This document shows, one piece after another, positions 26,801-37,241 of a stretch of 64,000 nucleotides of DNA. Source of the stretch: Carallia brachiata (Eukaryota > Streptophyta > Magnoliopsida > Malpighiales > Rhizophoraceae); NCBI GenBank assembly GCA_021464245.1, contig JADCRB010000067.1:1519908-1583907 (forward strand), written 5' to 3'. Below the pieces are notes generated by a model. The model was not told the origin of the DNA. It was given only the letters and a program-made list of their open reading frames with translations, and did not search any database. Every line of letters starts with the position of its first letter. Positions within the stretch are counted from its first letter, which is position 1. Made by a program: the position numbers and the translations under genes.

Positions 26801-26940
26801 ACACCCTTCTTTACTGCTAGACGATGCACCGCAATTTTTGGGTCAAGCCCAGGCATTTCTTTGTAACTCCATGCGAACACGTCCCTGTATTGACTTAATA
26901 CCTGAACATATTCTTGCTCTTCCTGCAGTAAGTAAAGCAC
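23872..26940 (-). pseudogene. Retrotransposon pol: RT, RNase H, second RNase H, integrase
   Basis: Three consecutive minus-strand frames. 26940-26593 holds the RT start (FRPELIPQIEEEVNKLINAG, VRKKNGQLRVCVDFRDLN). 26633-24420 (737 codons) holds the RT core with YVDD at about residues 99-102 and LKCAFGV/KFLGFVV, a gypsy RNase H, a second RNase H starting MFFDGAARRDGAGAGIVF with DSQLVINQL and NTQADALANLA, then the integrase zinc motif (HSGVCGGHQSG, CQACQFH) and the core start GLDLVGPLP. 24306-23872 continues integrase (NGLAEAFNKTLCNLLRK, EALWAYRTTYRTPTQ). Frame changes near 26600, 24420 and the 3' end interrupt the polyprotein. These enzymes copy the RNA into DNA and insert it. Presence of both RNases H points to the Tat lineage. 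Confidence 0.92.
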
Positions 26941-27666
26941 TTACAAATGTAGGTCGAGGATCTTCCGGAGAGCCAAGATTGACCTCCTTGAGTTCATCAA
27001 CAGTTGCTTGGCCACCATCTTCAAGTTCCGGGGGAGCCTCCTTCACTTCACCATCTGATGAGTCGACCAGCCTCCTCGCTAATTGTGACATGAAATGCAG
27101 AACCTCTGACTTCACCTTCTTTGTTTGACTGGATAAGCCTGTCTTGTTTGGTGGTGGTGCTGATGGGACGTGCATCAGCTGCTCGGCTTCGGCTCTTTAG
27201 CGTGATCCGCACAGGTGACTTCTCCTGATAGCCTAAGCCAGGTCGGGACTGTGATAATTGAGAAGCGGCGCCATGTGTGGATGGCAGCGTACCCATTGTG
27301 CTCGGGTTTGAGAAGTCATAGCCCGCCTTTGCCAAAAGCTTGTATGCATTAGGATCAAATCCTTCATGTGTTCTTCTTGGAAGTGAGCCGCCTTCGACTG
27401 CCCCTGTGTGGTTTGACGAAGCCTTTTAATGGTTTTGAGGACAAAACCGGCTCAATCTTTGGTATCGGCAGAGTGTAAGTCTCCTTCAGGTTGTGCAGCT
27501 CCTTTGTTTTGGGTTGGCTATGACCTTGCTCCTGTTTAAGATCAATACAATAAGAGAAAGGGGGTTGACCTTCTGAGCGTCGTGACTTCGGCACATAGCG
27601 TAGGACTGGAGTGGAGCTTGAAGATGCAACATCCTTCGGACGAGTTCAGCAGGCTGTGGCAGCTTT

Positions 27667-28517
27667 TCATTTGTTGGAGCTGGGTTGAGCATTGGCAGGT
27701 TCTTCGACAGCTTTTCCCTTTTTGTGGATGCCCCCAGTCCAAGTAGCTTTTGATGGAATGATCTCCGGATTGTCTGTGTCGGTGTAGAAGACTGCATCCG
27801 CCAAATGTGATTCAGCATCATCGAACGGCTTTAAGTCAGCATTGACCTTTTGAACGCCACCATTGTAGTACTTGAAGCACTGATGCAGGCTTGAGAGCAC
27901 AACTCCATTTCCATGAATCCACGGTCGTCCTAGCAACATCTTATATGTGGTACGTGCATCATCACGTGAAATAGAGTGCTAGAAGTGAGATTACCGATAG
28001 TTAGCTCCAAGCGAATCATCCCAATTGCTTTGTCCTCTCATCCCAATTGCTTTTGTCCTCCTTGATTAAAGCCATGAATCATCAAGCGGCTGTCTGATAA
28101 TTCATCAATGCAATGCCGAGCTCCTTTATGGTGGATTTTGGGATAATATTGACTGTCAAAGCGCGAGCCATCGTCGATCAGAATACGTCGGACCTTCTGT
28201 TCTCTCACATAGCCTGATACATACAGCGGCCGATTGTGGGGTTTGGACCCCAGCAGGAGATCCTCATCTGAAAATGAGATAGCAGAGTAACATCCGACGT
28301 GATTTTGGTCCGCCTGATACCTCGTCGAGCTGGAATTACTTGATGGCAGAGGTTCAGCTGAGGTCTGAAGAGTATTGCCGACTTGATTTTGCCACACTTC
28401 TGTTGTTTGCAAAGCTGTAAACAGCTGAGGGTTAGCGAGAAGGGTTTGGAGAGCTTCATATACCTTCTCCGTTGTCGACTTTTTGTTGTCGAGCGGCTCC
28501 TCCTTACGGTGTGTCAC
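27667..28517 (-). pseudogene. Retrotransposon protease region
   Basis: The frame 28517-28038 carries a degenerate aspartic-protease site: RILIDDGS follows the usual hydrophobic-D-G-S pattern, but the next residues differ from the common form. The frame 27939-27667 begins LLGRPWIHGNGVV with HQCFKYYNGG, a segment typical of plant gypsy polyproteins just after the protease. At least one frame break separates them. Up to the RT start at 26940 the sequence is linker with no clear domain. Confidence 0.75.
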
Positions 28518-28534
28518 CTCTTCTGATGGTTTTG

Positions 28535-30208
28535 AAGTGATGGTGGTCTGGTTTGCAGGTTATGCCTTCCTGGTCCAGAATGATTTTATTCTGGCTTTTG
28601 AGCTTCATGATTAGCTCCTTCAGGACGAACACTTCTCAGTTGGATGACTTACTATCCGGTGATATTTGCAGAATCTCGGATCGCTGACTCGATCCTTTTC
28701 ATTGGGCCGCTTGCACTCTGGGAGTTCGATCAGCTTCGCCTCCAAGAGTTGTTCAAGAATGTCGGGACGTCTGAGTCGGGGAATGGATACTGCTTCTGCT
28801 CCAACTCTCGCAATGTCACCTTCCGCCTTTCCTGTTGTTTTGGCTGAGTTATTTGGGTCGGAGGATTTACCTTAGCTTTGGCGCCCACTTTTACTGGTGC
28901 GGCTTCAACAGTCATCACTTCTTTCCTTTTCCGGAGCTGTTGGGTTTCTTAATCTCCCTTCTGCCCCCTTGCTGGTCCAACTGGATGGGAACCGTGCCTC
29001 CGGAAGTCTGGATGCTTATCTCCATATCATGTGCGCGGGTCGCCAGTTCTTCGAAAGTTCGGGGTTTGACACCCTGCAGGATGTATAACAGCTCCCAATG
29101 CATTCCCTGGATGCACATCTCTACGGCAGAAGTCTCCGTCAGGCGATCTTTGCAGTCCAAGCTGAGGGCACGCCATCTGTTGATGTATTCGACAACGGGC
29201 TCTCCTTTCCTTTGTTTGGTGCTGGTAAGCTCCATCATACTTACCGTCCTTCGAGTGCTGAAAAATCTGTTGAGGAACTCTCGTTGTAGCTGTTCCCAAC
29301 TGTCGATCGATTCTGGTTCAAGATTTATGAACCAGGTGAAAGCGGTCTCCCTGAGTGAACGAACAAACTGCTTCACCAAGAGATCTCCATAAGTCCCTGC
29401 GTTGTTGCAGGTTTCAACGAAGTGGGCGATGTGCTGTTTGGGATCGCCTCGTCCGTCGAATTGTTGAAATTTGGGCGGCTGGTAGCCCAAGGGCATGTTG
29501 AGACTTTCGATCCGTCTGGTGTACGGTTTGACGTACATCTGTGATCCTTGGAAGGATGTAGCTTGTTGCAGTCGGATCGTATTGGCTATCATTTCCTGCA
29601 ATTGTTGAACAGATAGCGAAGCTACAGAATTTGAGGGTGGCAGCTGTGTAGAACTACCTGGTCGCTTTTCTGCAGGGAAGACGTCGGCTGGTGTGGCTTC
29701 TGGAGTGAAACCGGGTGGATATGGTTGCTCCTCGCGGATTCGGGATCAACTTGGATCGGGGCTTTTCCTTTGAGAGCGGCGATCTGTTGATCTTTTTCCT
29801 CCACGACTCTGATCAGCTGCAAAATTTTGTTCTCCAATTCTGAAATTCTTTCCTCTGTGCTGGTTGTGTTGGTCATCATGACGGCAACAGATGAGGCTCC
29901 GGAAAGACTGGGGGAGAAAACTCTTCTGATTCTTCTGTGTGGTCGAATGATTTTGTTGAGCAGGCTTCGTCGTGTTGCCCCCCTTCGATCGGGGTGGGTG
30001 ATCGACTCCTCCATGCGGCAAGAGAGTCAGGGGAGAGATCCTGTTGTGCGAGCTGTGGACTCTCCATTTCGACATTTTTGGGTTTGGACGGCAAGAAATT
30101 GTGTCCGTCCCCGGGTTTCTGGACCTGCGTACCCAGGTAGGGTAGTTGATGCAGGCAATGGAGCCGTTGCCTTCTTTTGGTAGCAGTTGTACTCCTTTTC
30201 GGTGCCAT
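28535..30208 (-). pseudogene. Retrotransposon gag
   Basis: The likely start is MAPKRSTTATKRRQ at 30208, followed after a frame change by a coiled coil (ERISELENKILQLIRVVEEK). The gag domain is at 29601-28915: PKFQQFDGRGDPKQHIAHFV, FVRSLRETAFTWFINLEP, WEQLQREFLNRFF and KQRKGEPVVEYINRWR, the plant retrotransposon gag family. Downstream, 28918-28730 continues with a basic linker and RELEQKQYPFPDSDVP. Frameshifts break it at about 29610 and elsewhere. Gag packages the element RNA in virus-like particles. Confidence 0.87.
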
Positions 30209-30343
30209 TTGATGTGCTGAACACCTGTAAAATTTTTTTTTTTTTTTTACTTTTTTTTTTACTTTTTACTTTTTTACTTTTTTTTTACTTTTTTTTTTAC
30301 TTTTTTTTTTTTTTTTACGGAACAAGAGATGGGAGGTGAAGAT

Positions 30344-30361
30344 GTCCCACTGGGCGTGCCA
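30344..30361 (-). other. Primer-binding-site-like sequence
   Basis: On the minus strand TGGCACGCCCAGTGGGAC follows the 5' LTR after a spacer of about 6 nt, begins TGG like most tRNA 3'-end complements, and is where minus-strand DNA synthesis would start. The cognate tRNA was not identified. Confidence 0.6.
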
Positions 30362-30367
30362 AAAATT

Positions 30368-31006
30368 TGTAAAACGTAAATTTCGAGCCTAAAAGAATTT
30401 AAACTCAAAAATACAAAAATAAATTACAAATAAAAATTGTAAAAAAAAGAAAATTTACGTGGGGTCGATCTCCGTAGATCCTCCGATTAGTGTTCATTTT
30501 TTGACTCCGTCAAGGGCTGCACGAGCTTGATCTTGACAGAAATAATTTCCACCGCTTTTTCTTGAATTGGATATACTGAAACTGTATCTGATTTGGACGT
30601 TTTGACTACGTTTAGGAACCGTAGAGATTTACTGAGCCATCTGGCTTAATTTCACCGAGTGTCGAATGGACTTGTTCTCGGATGAGTTGCCTGGATTTTG
30701 CTGAGGGCCGTATGAGATTTAATCCCAGCCGGATTTATAATATTTTGATTTTTTTTTTCTATCTCTCTCTTTTTTTTTTTTTTTTTCGCTTCGCTGCCTC
30801 TTCTCTGCTTTCTTCTTTTTTTTTTCCTTTTTTTCTGCTGGCTTTTGCTGGCTCCCCTCTGCATTTCATTCAATTGGGGAGGCCATTTATAGGCCTCCCC
30901 CATGCCTGCCTGCCACCAACCATTTGGTTGGTGGCATTAATTAGGTTGGCGGTTGCCAACCATATAATTTTTTTTTTTTTTTTTTATAAAATTCGATTAG
31001 TTTACA
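30368..31006 (-). repeat. 5' LTR of the retrotransposon
   Basis: 639 bp, TGTAAAACG to AGTTTACA on the plus strand, matching 21027-21669. A T-rich tract with TTTTAC units (30231-30317) lies just inside the element. Confidence 0.93.
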
Positions 31007-31011
31007 TTCCC

Positions 31012-32486
31012 TTTTTCTGGTTCGTTGCAATTAAAATCCACATTTGGTGGAAATTTAAAAGAGAAGAGGTTTGAATCCTCAACCCCATAAAGAGATTTGC
31101 TTATTTGTTCAGTTCATTTGTGTCTATAATTTTGTTTATCAGGGCGAGAATCGGCCAAATGTATTTTGAATAATGCTTCGTAATACATAATTAAACGTTG
31201 CTATTTCGTGGATGTGTTCTCCGGCAGGCGCAGAATCTTAAATCCGGAAATTGTAAATTTTTTGTGGGTTCTACTCTTTACCTTAACAGTAAGTAGTACT
31301 GAAATAGTTACGATAATTTATTTAACGATATCTGACAATTAATTTTTTTTAATTTTAATTTCAACTATTGAAAGGTATATTTCACTTTTATTTTATTTTA
31401 TTTTTATTTAAAGAATCTTTTCAAGTGTTTCTCTTTATTTTCATTCGGTTCCCATCGCGCTCCCATGGGATGGACCGTCGGTGCTTCTCATCAGAATAAA
31501 AATGCGCTTTAGGACAACAGGCATACAAACGTTCTTTAGATAAAATTTGTTTGAGCTGTGACCCATTGCAACTTTTTTTTTTTTTGGTTCGTTCTTTATC
31601 AATGGCTAGTAGGTTGATGCCAGCCGTAATGCAAATTCTTATTTTCCTCTTTCCGCTTATGAACAAGGAAACCAATTATACACTCACGAGAATCAGAATC
31701 TTTATACTGTACGCTTAGTATTATCTGTTGAAAAATAATTTATTATAAAAATAAATTATAATAAATATTTATAGGAGAAAATATTTTGAGTGAAAATAAT
31801 TGTTTTATCTTATTACTCATTTAAAGTACACTTTATATTTTTTTAAAAAAAATAATTTCATTTCAAAAAAAACGTAAATTATTTTCTTTGAAAATCTTTA
31901 AAAAATTTTCAAATTTTTTCAAAATTTTTTATTATAAAATATTTTACATAAAAAAATATCAAAAAAATAAGAAAATTATTTCTTATAAAATATTTTGTTA
32001 CAAATAAATACACTCTTATACCACGCAACTTTCTAGTACACTACTTGATAACGAGGATTAGTGCTTAGCCATTGCACTTCCATTCTTGCGTGAATAGAAA
32101 GCTGTGAGCGGAATCCGCGTTAAATCACATCAAAATTTGCAGAGACTCGGTGGATTCAATTCTAGGGCAGCCACCGCTTACTATGGTGTAATGATTTCAA
32201 AATTTTGTTTGCACTCATGGAATGAGTTTACATTTTTTGTTAAAATATTTAATAAAATTAAAAAGATATTTGATCATACACAATTATAGAAAATACTGAT
32301 ATTTTTATTAAATATTATAAAATTTATTCTTTTATAAATTTAATATAAAAGTTCAGTTCGTTTTGCTGCAAAACTAATATAATTTTTCTGTCTTTTTGTT
32401 GCTTTTAAAAAAAATGATAACATAGTCAAACAGTCCCATGTCAAAAGGTCTGGTGGCAGCTTCAAAACTTTTCTTGGCCATTAACA
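31012..32486. other. Copy 1 downstream flank
   Basis: Continues the MED31 3' flank interrupted by the retrotransposon and matches 45140-46537 apart from AT-rich differences and the SINE present only in copy 2. No gene was recognised. Confidence 0.6.
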
Positions 32487-32965
32487 CTGTGTTTGGATAA
32501 AATTCTTGAGGGAGAGGAAAGTGAGGGAGAGGAAAGTGGAGGAGAGGATCATTAGAGGAAGAAAATATTTTCTATCCTCTCTTGTGTTTGGAAAGAGGTG
32601 ATGAGAGGGAGAAAAATTATAAATTCTTTTGTTTGGGAAATGGTGGAAAGTGAGGGAGAAGAATATAAAATATGTTGAAATAACAATTTTATCCTTCATA
32701 ATAAATTCTATTAAGATATTTTGTTTAGGTAAAATTGTAATTTTTAAATTATGTAAGGGTAATTGAGTCATTTAATAAATTTAGTATGAGAACTAACAAC
32801 TTTCCTCCCATTTTTGGGAGGATTGGTTTTGGTGGGGTAGGGAGGATTAGAGGAATTAAAAACTTTCCTCTCCCCCACTTTTCAAACATTTTCCAAACAC
32901 AACAATTTACCTTAATTCTCTCACTTTCCTCTCCCTCTCCCCACTTTCCCCCCTCCCAAACACAG
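32487..32965. mobile_element. 479-bp MITE-like element, copy A, at the duplication junction
   Basis: Begins CTGTGTTTGGATAA and ends CCTCCCAAACACAG, an inverted terminal repeat CTGTGTTTGG, flanked by CA on both sides. Inside, GGGAGAGGAAAGTG-type repeats face CACTTTCC-type repeats at the other end, so the subterminal regions are also inverted. The same-length relative is at 42668-43146. It has no coding capacity. It occupies most of the gap between copies 1 and 2. Confidence 0.75.
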
Positions 32966-33041
32966 CATAAGTGAATTGATGATTCCGAAATTACTGGTGG
33001 ATACGGAAAATGGGAGATAAGAGAGAGCGATGTATTATAAC

Positions 33042-33688
33042 AAGTAGCAACGATGACATCTTCTAAGGACAAACCATGCAGCTCTGTCCCAAGAATTTGC
33101 TTGTTCAGATTGTCCACATAAGCCCTGCGGTGCTTTCCCCAGTGAAACTCCAGCGTGTCCTTGCTCATGTGCGGCTCTAAAGCATTCTGCAGCAAAGACA
33201 AATTCATTAAACCAAGACATCAAATGCTATTATCAACTTTTTTTTTTTTTTTTTGACACAAAAATGATTATTAGTTAATTCGTTAAATATTCATAGAAAA
33301 GAGAAGCGGATCTAAAACACCGCACAAGTGCAAAACAGTAAAGGACCAAGGCCCCAATGATTCCTACACAATTGATTTGAGGTGTTGAAATTTCATAAGA
33401 GTTTACGATAGAATCATGAGAAATTATGTATATAATTTTATAATCAATAAAAATTCAACCTATATGATACGACCAAAACATAAATTAAATAAACTTTTAT
33501 ATCTAATATGAAGAGGTTGGGAGTTCAACCTCAACCTCCTCAAACCATATAGGACTAATTGCCAACTGGTCATCAACTCTTTTTGTCACATTACTTACAA
33601 GTATAGCACCACCCACCATGGGAAATGGAGGAGGCTTCAGCTCAAATTTTGAGACAATAGCAGGCGTTGTTGTTGTTGTAATAGCCAT
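33042..33688 (-). pseudogene. Truncated Fe-SOD remnant at the duplication breakpoint
   Basis: Contains copies of only SOD exon 1 (33617-33688, [20 protein letters not shown]) and most of exon 2 (33042-33186, [20 protein letters not shown] to LEDVIVAT). The sequence stops matching where the duplication ends, so the rest of exon 2 and exons 3-7, with three of the four metal ligands, are missing. HWGKHH has become HWGKHR. It cannot make an enzyme; it marks the right-hand breakpoint. Confidence 0.92.
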
Positions 33689-34424
33689 TTCTTTTTGGTG
33701 TCTCGCAATCTCCCTGTCTGTCTGTCTCTCTTTTTGCCTTCAAAATGTCTGAAATGCTTGGAGAAAACAGTTGGATTATAAAGAATTTCTAACCTTAATT
33801 AAAATTATTTTTCATTCCGGAAATTATAACAAGGCTTGGGATCACCCCTTTAACACCCTTGATTTCGGTATGCCAGGGTTAATTTATCAAATCTGGGCAG
33901 TCGTTTTGTCTAGTGCCAGAACTTTACTAAAACTAGCACGCAAAGTACAAATGATTCCATGGGATGCACACATTGCGGTACTCTCTCCACTGATGGAAGG
34001 TTGTTAGGTAGATGACAAATAAGTGAAAGATTTTTGGACCTTTTATTGTGTTCTTATCACAATAGAACAGATTTCTAGTAAGAACATTATTATAATTGAT
34101 TGTATATTAATGAAAAAAAAACGATAAAACAATAGATTTCATTAAATAGATTTTGTGATTAGTGTTACCTGAAACTATGCGGTGAAACTTATTTCCTAAT
34201 TTTCTTTTCTTTTTTCCTATTGTACAAAATTTTTTTTGGTAAAATATTTTCTTTTATCTTTTCTTTTTTCATTCGGATTTCAGCACGTTTGCTAAGTTGC
34301 ACTGCAGATGGTAACAAACAAATTTATTAACTGCTATATAAATTGAAAGAAATTTATAATGGTAAGTTATACTTATGGGTAAAAACTATTAATCTTTTCA
34401 ATGGCCAAAATGCCTTTTTAATTA

Positions 34425-34460
<36 letters not shown>

Positions 34461-34931
34461 ATATTATACTGTATAAATTTATTTTATTATTTTTAATTTT
34501 AAGTAGAGTTCACTTATTGTATATTTTTTTAAAAAAAATTAGACTTCTAGAAAAAAGAAGCTCAATTTTTGTGTCTGAATGCAACAAAATTCTGTATTTC
34601 GCATTGATATATTGTGAAACAAAAAAATAAAATTATTTTTTTCACATTTTATCTGTTATAGAAAAATGAAGATTTATTGCAATTCAGGAAAAAATTTAAA
34701 CAAATTTTATTTGAAAACTTACCCATTTTAAAATTATAAGTGAGTTTACTATAAAAAAAAAATGCAAATCATACTGTTCCTTTTCATTTAAAGTGCGTTA
34801 GAAAAATACGAACCTGTGTATTATCATTTTCTATGTTTTTCCTCAGCATTCTTCTCCTTTGTAGTTAACTTATTTAATTTGAAGTGCATCAGGGAAATAC
34901 GGACCTGTGTATTTTCCAATAAATAGCAGCG

Positions 34932-35268
34932 CCACAATTCTATGGTTTATTCTTGTTCTTACAGCGTTCCAATAAGAACCAAAGAGAAAAAAAAAAAAAA
35001 AAGGAGCCTCTGAACGTTCAAGAGAAAGTTTTTCAGAAGGCATGACTGCTCATGTTATTCACCAACCCATACAGCTGAGGCCTCCAACCACGAAACCTCC
35101 AAGCCAGCGAAGGATGAAGCTAACAGCGGTATGGGTTGGTTGAATAATATGGGCAGCCATGCCTTCTGAAAAACTCTCCCTTGAACGTTTAGAGACTCTT
35201 TTTTTCTTTTTTCTTCTTTGGTTCTTATTGGAACGCTGTAAGAATAAGAATAAACGAGAGAATTGTGG
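34932..35268. repeat. Long inverted repeat, copy 2
   Basis: Left arm 34932-35072 (141 bp) and right arm 35129-35268 (140 bp) are reverse complements at roughly nine bases in ten; the loop is 56 bp. The loop sequence (GAGGCCTCCAACCACGAAAC and on) is repeated directly just after the right arm (from 35271). The pairing runs the full arm, including the T/A-rich tract. Confidence 0.88.
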
Positions 35269-35345
35269 TGAGGCCTCCAACCACGAAACCTCCAAGCCAT
35301 TGAAAGATGAGGCTAACAGCGGAATGGTCGACGTCATTAATTTTC

Positions 35346-35509
35346 TTTTTTTTTGGTTTAATTTAAATGTGGGAGACATTGCTTTCACATTCCGATTTAG
35401 GTGTGGTGAAAGTCAAAGGTCTCCCCAAGAGTACGGCTCCAATAATCGAACTTTTAACCTTAGGGTTCAAACAGCCACTTTTAATCACGGTAACCGGCAC
35501 ACATTGGGT
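35346..35509 (-). mobile_element. SINE inserted after the duplication
   Basis: Flanked by a perfect 16-bp direct repeat GACGTCATTAATTTTC (35330-35345 and 35510-35525); copy 1 has a single version near 12370. On the minus strand it starts near CCCAATGTG, has a B-box-like AAAGTTCGATTATTGG and ends in an A-rich tail (T run on the plus strand at 35346). Confidence 0.82.
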
Positions 35510-36126
35510 GACGTCATTAATTTTCAACGACGGCAACAGCTGTAGCAGCTCTTGCAACAGAGACCTTATGAGCAAGACGGTCCAAAGCTATTTAAGGGAA
35601 GGGGCAGAAGGACAGGCCCATGAGCTCACGAAGGCGAACGACAAGCCCAAACGACTGCGTTTGAACAGTGTACTAACATGAACACGGCGGATTGGTGACG
35701 ATGATTTTTACTACCGGCACAAGGCTTGCAGCAGCCTTGGAGTTGACAGTCAGGAAAACAACTAAAATGTAGACCCCACTTAATTAAAAAATAAAATTTT
35801 GTTTTCAGCATTTTAATTTTTTTCCTAAAATAATTAGATTTATAATTAGCACGAATAAAATGTGTGATTAGAGCTATAATTATGTAATCAAACGATGATT
35901 TGACAATTTCATGCCTTGTTTTATATATTATTTTGAATATTTCATATTTTAGTGTCTTGACTGCAAATTTACTGATTTCTTATCATAAAAAATGAAATTT
36001 AAAAAATTATAATTTTTTTAATATGAATAAAGTGAAGTCGTGCTTATATTTAAATTTTTTTTAAAAAAACCGAACTTGCCTGGACGACAAGAGATGTTGT
36101 GTCCCTTGTTATATGTGAACATCAAT

Positions 36127-36617
36127 GTTGTAAAAACCGGTTCGGACCGGCCGGTCCGACCGGTTTAAAAGGTCCGAACTGGTTTATGGCTACATTTACC
36201 CCTTAATTCGGATCGGTCAAAACCGGTTTGAACCGGTCAAAACCTTTGAAAATCGGTCAAAAATCGGACCCGGTTCAACCGGTTTAAATTGGGTATAAAA
36301 AGTTTTATAAATTATAATTTGATCCCAATGTTTATTTAAATTATAATTTGAGTTTTAAATTTAATTAAAATTAAAATTTAGTCCTAAATTTATCAAAACT
36401 TTCAATTTAGTCCTAAATTTATCAAAATTTTCAATTTAATCCTTAAAAATTAAAAAAGTAATATTTAATAATCATGTATAAGTATTATTTTTTTAAATTA
36501 TTTTTATAAATATATATATTAATAAATATCGGTTCAAATACCGGTTCGACCGGTTGAACCGGTTGAATCTTGACCCACTAATGTTTCTGGTTCGATAACC
36601 GGTCAGATTCTGACAAC
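36127..36617. mobile_element. CCGGTT-rich non-autonomous element, copy A
   Basis: Starts GTTGTAAAAACCGG and ends with a GACAAC terminus, rich in ACCGGTT motifs at both ends and AT-rich in the middle, with no coding capacity. The relative at 41100-41574 is in the opposite orientation. Absent from copy 1. Confidence 0.65.
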
Positions 36618-36639
36618 TTTGGTGGATATAAGACCACTC

Positions 36640-36670
<31 letters not shown>

Positions 36671-37241
36671 GACCAATTGTGCAAAAAAAATTGATTTCCC
36701 AAATTGGTACTATGGTGGGGCCTGGCCCAATAAATACTTTGACTTTTCTTCTAAAATCGCTCAACGGAAACTGGACTTGCCGACGGGTTTCGTCAGTGAC
36801 AATGACTGTGACTGTGACTGTGGGCTTAAACAGTCAAAGCCCAAAAAATAGCCCGATGAAGTTGCTTAAAATTACCGAATTAACCAATTATTATTCCACA
36901 ATAATCTAATCCGCTGACCCGTTCTTCTGACCATTAAACCTTTGAGCATCTATACATGTGTTAGGTTTTTGTTGTGAAAAATATTTTAAGTGGGGTTATA
37001 ATTATTATTTTTAAAATAATAATTAATATTTTTATAATATAAAAATAATAAATATTTAAAAAATAATTATTATTATTTTACTTAAAATTAATATTTTTAA
37101 AATAAAAATTATTTAGGTGCTGACTTTTTTTTTATTTCTTTATTTTTAAGTTCACTTTTAGCCCCAAATAGAAACCCCAAAAGCGAAAAGCCCCAGAAAA
37201 CAAAAAGCCACTAAACTTTCAAGATTTAACAGAAAAAGAAC

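Larger units (their letters stand above)
21027..31006 (-). mobile_element. Ty3/gypsy LTR retrotransposon, Tat-like lineage, with captured WOX gene
   Basis: A complete 9,980-bp element with two LTRs starting TG and ending CA and a 5-bp target-site duplication TTCCC (21022-21026 and 31007-31011). The empty site is seen in copy 2 near 45138. Coding sense is minus, so the 5' LTR is on the right. Order in element sense: LTR, primer-binding-like site, gag, protease, reverse transcriptase, RNase H, a second archaeal-type RNase H, integrase, WOX-like sequence, polypurine tract, LTR. RT before integrase makes it Ty3/gypsy; the double RNase H is the known mark of the Tat group. gag and pol are broken by several frameshifts, so this copy cannot be autonomous as read. 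By eye the LTRs differ at roughly a dozen or more sites, so the insertion is young to moderate in age and later than the duplication. Confidence 0.93.
10056..32479. repeat. Tandem segmental duplication, copy 1
   Basis: From AAGTAGCAACGATGAC (inside SOD exon 2) to CTTGGCC the sequence matches 33042-46537 in the same order and orientation: SOD exons 1-2, inverted repeat, poly(A)-binding protein gene, MED31 and its 3' flank. Copy 1 additionally contains the LTR retrotransposon at 21027-31006 and lacks MED31 exon 2. Boundaries were placed by eye where the similarity stops. Confidence 0.9.
33689..37241. other. SOD-remnant to PABN spacer (copy 2)
   Basis: Counterpart of 10675-14067. Holds a (TA)n tract at about 34424-34457, the inverted repeat 34932-35268, a SINE, a CCGGTT-rich element and an A run at 36642-36670. 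No intact gene is seen. Confidence 0.5.

Noticed and set aside
28835..29392. 185-codon plus-strand frame
   Set aside because: It is the reverse shadow of the gag domain, which has clear protein similarity on the minus strand.
34424..34457. (TA)n tract, considered as a regulatory or fragile site
   Set aside because: Ordinary microsatellite; nothing in the sequence points to a function.
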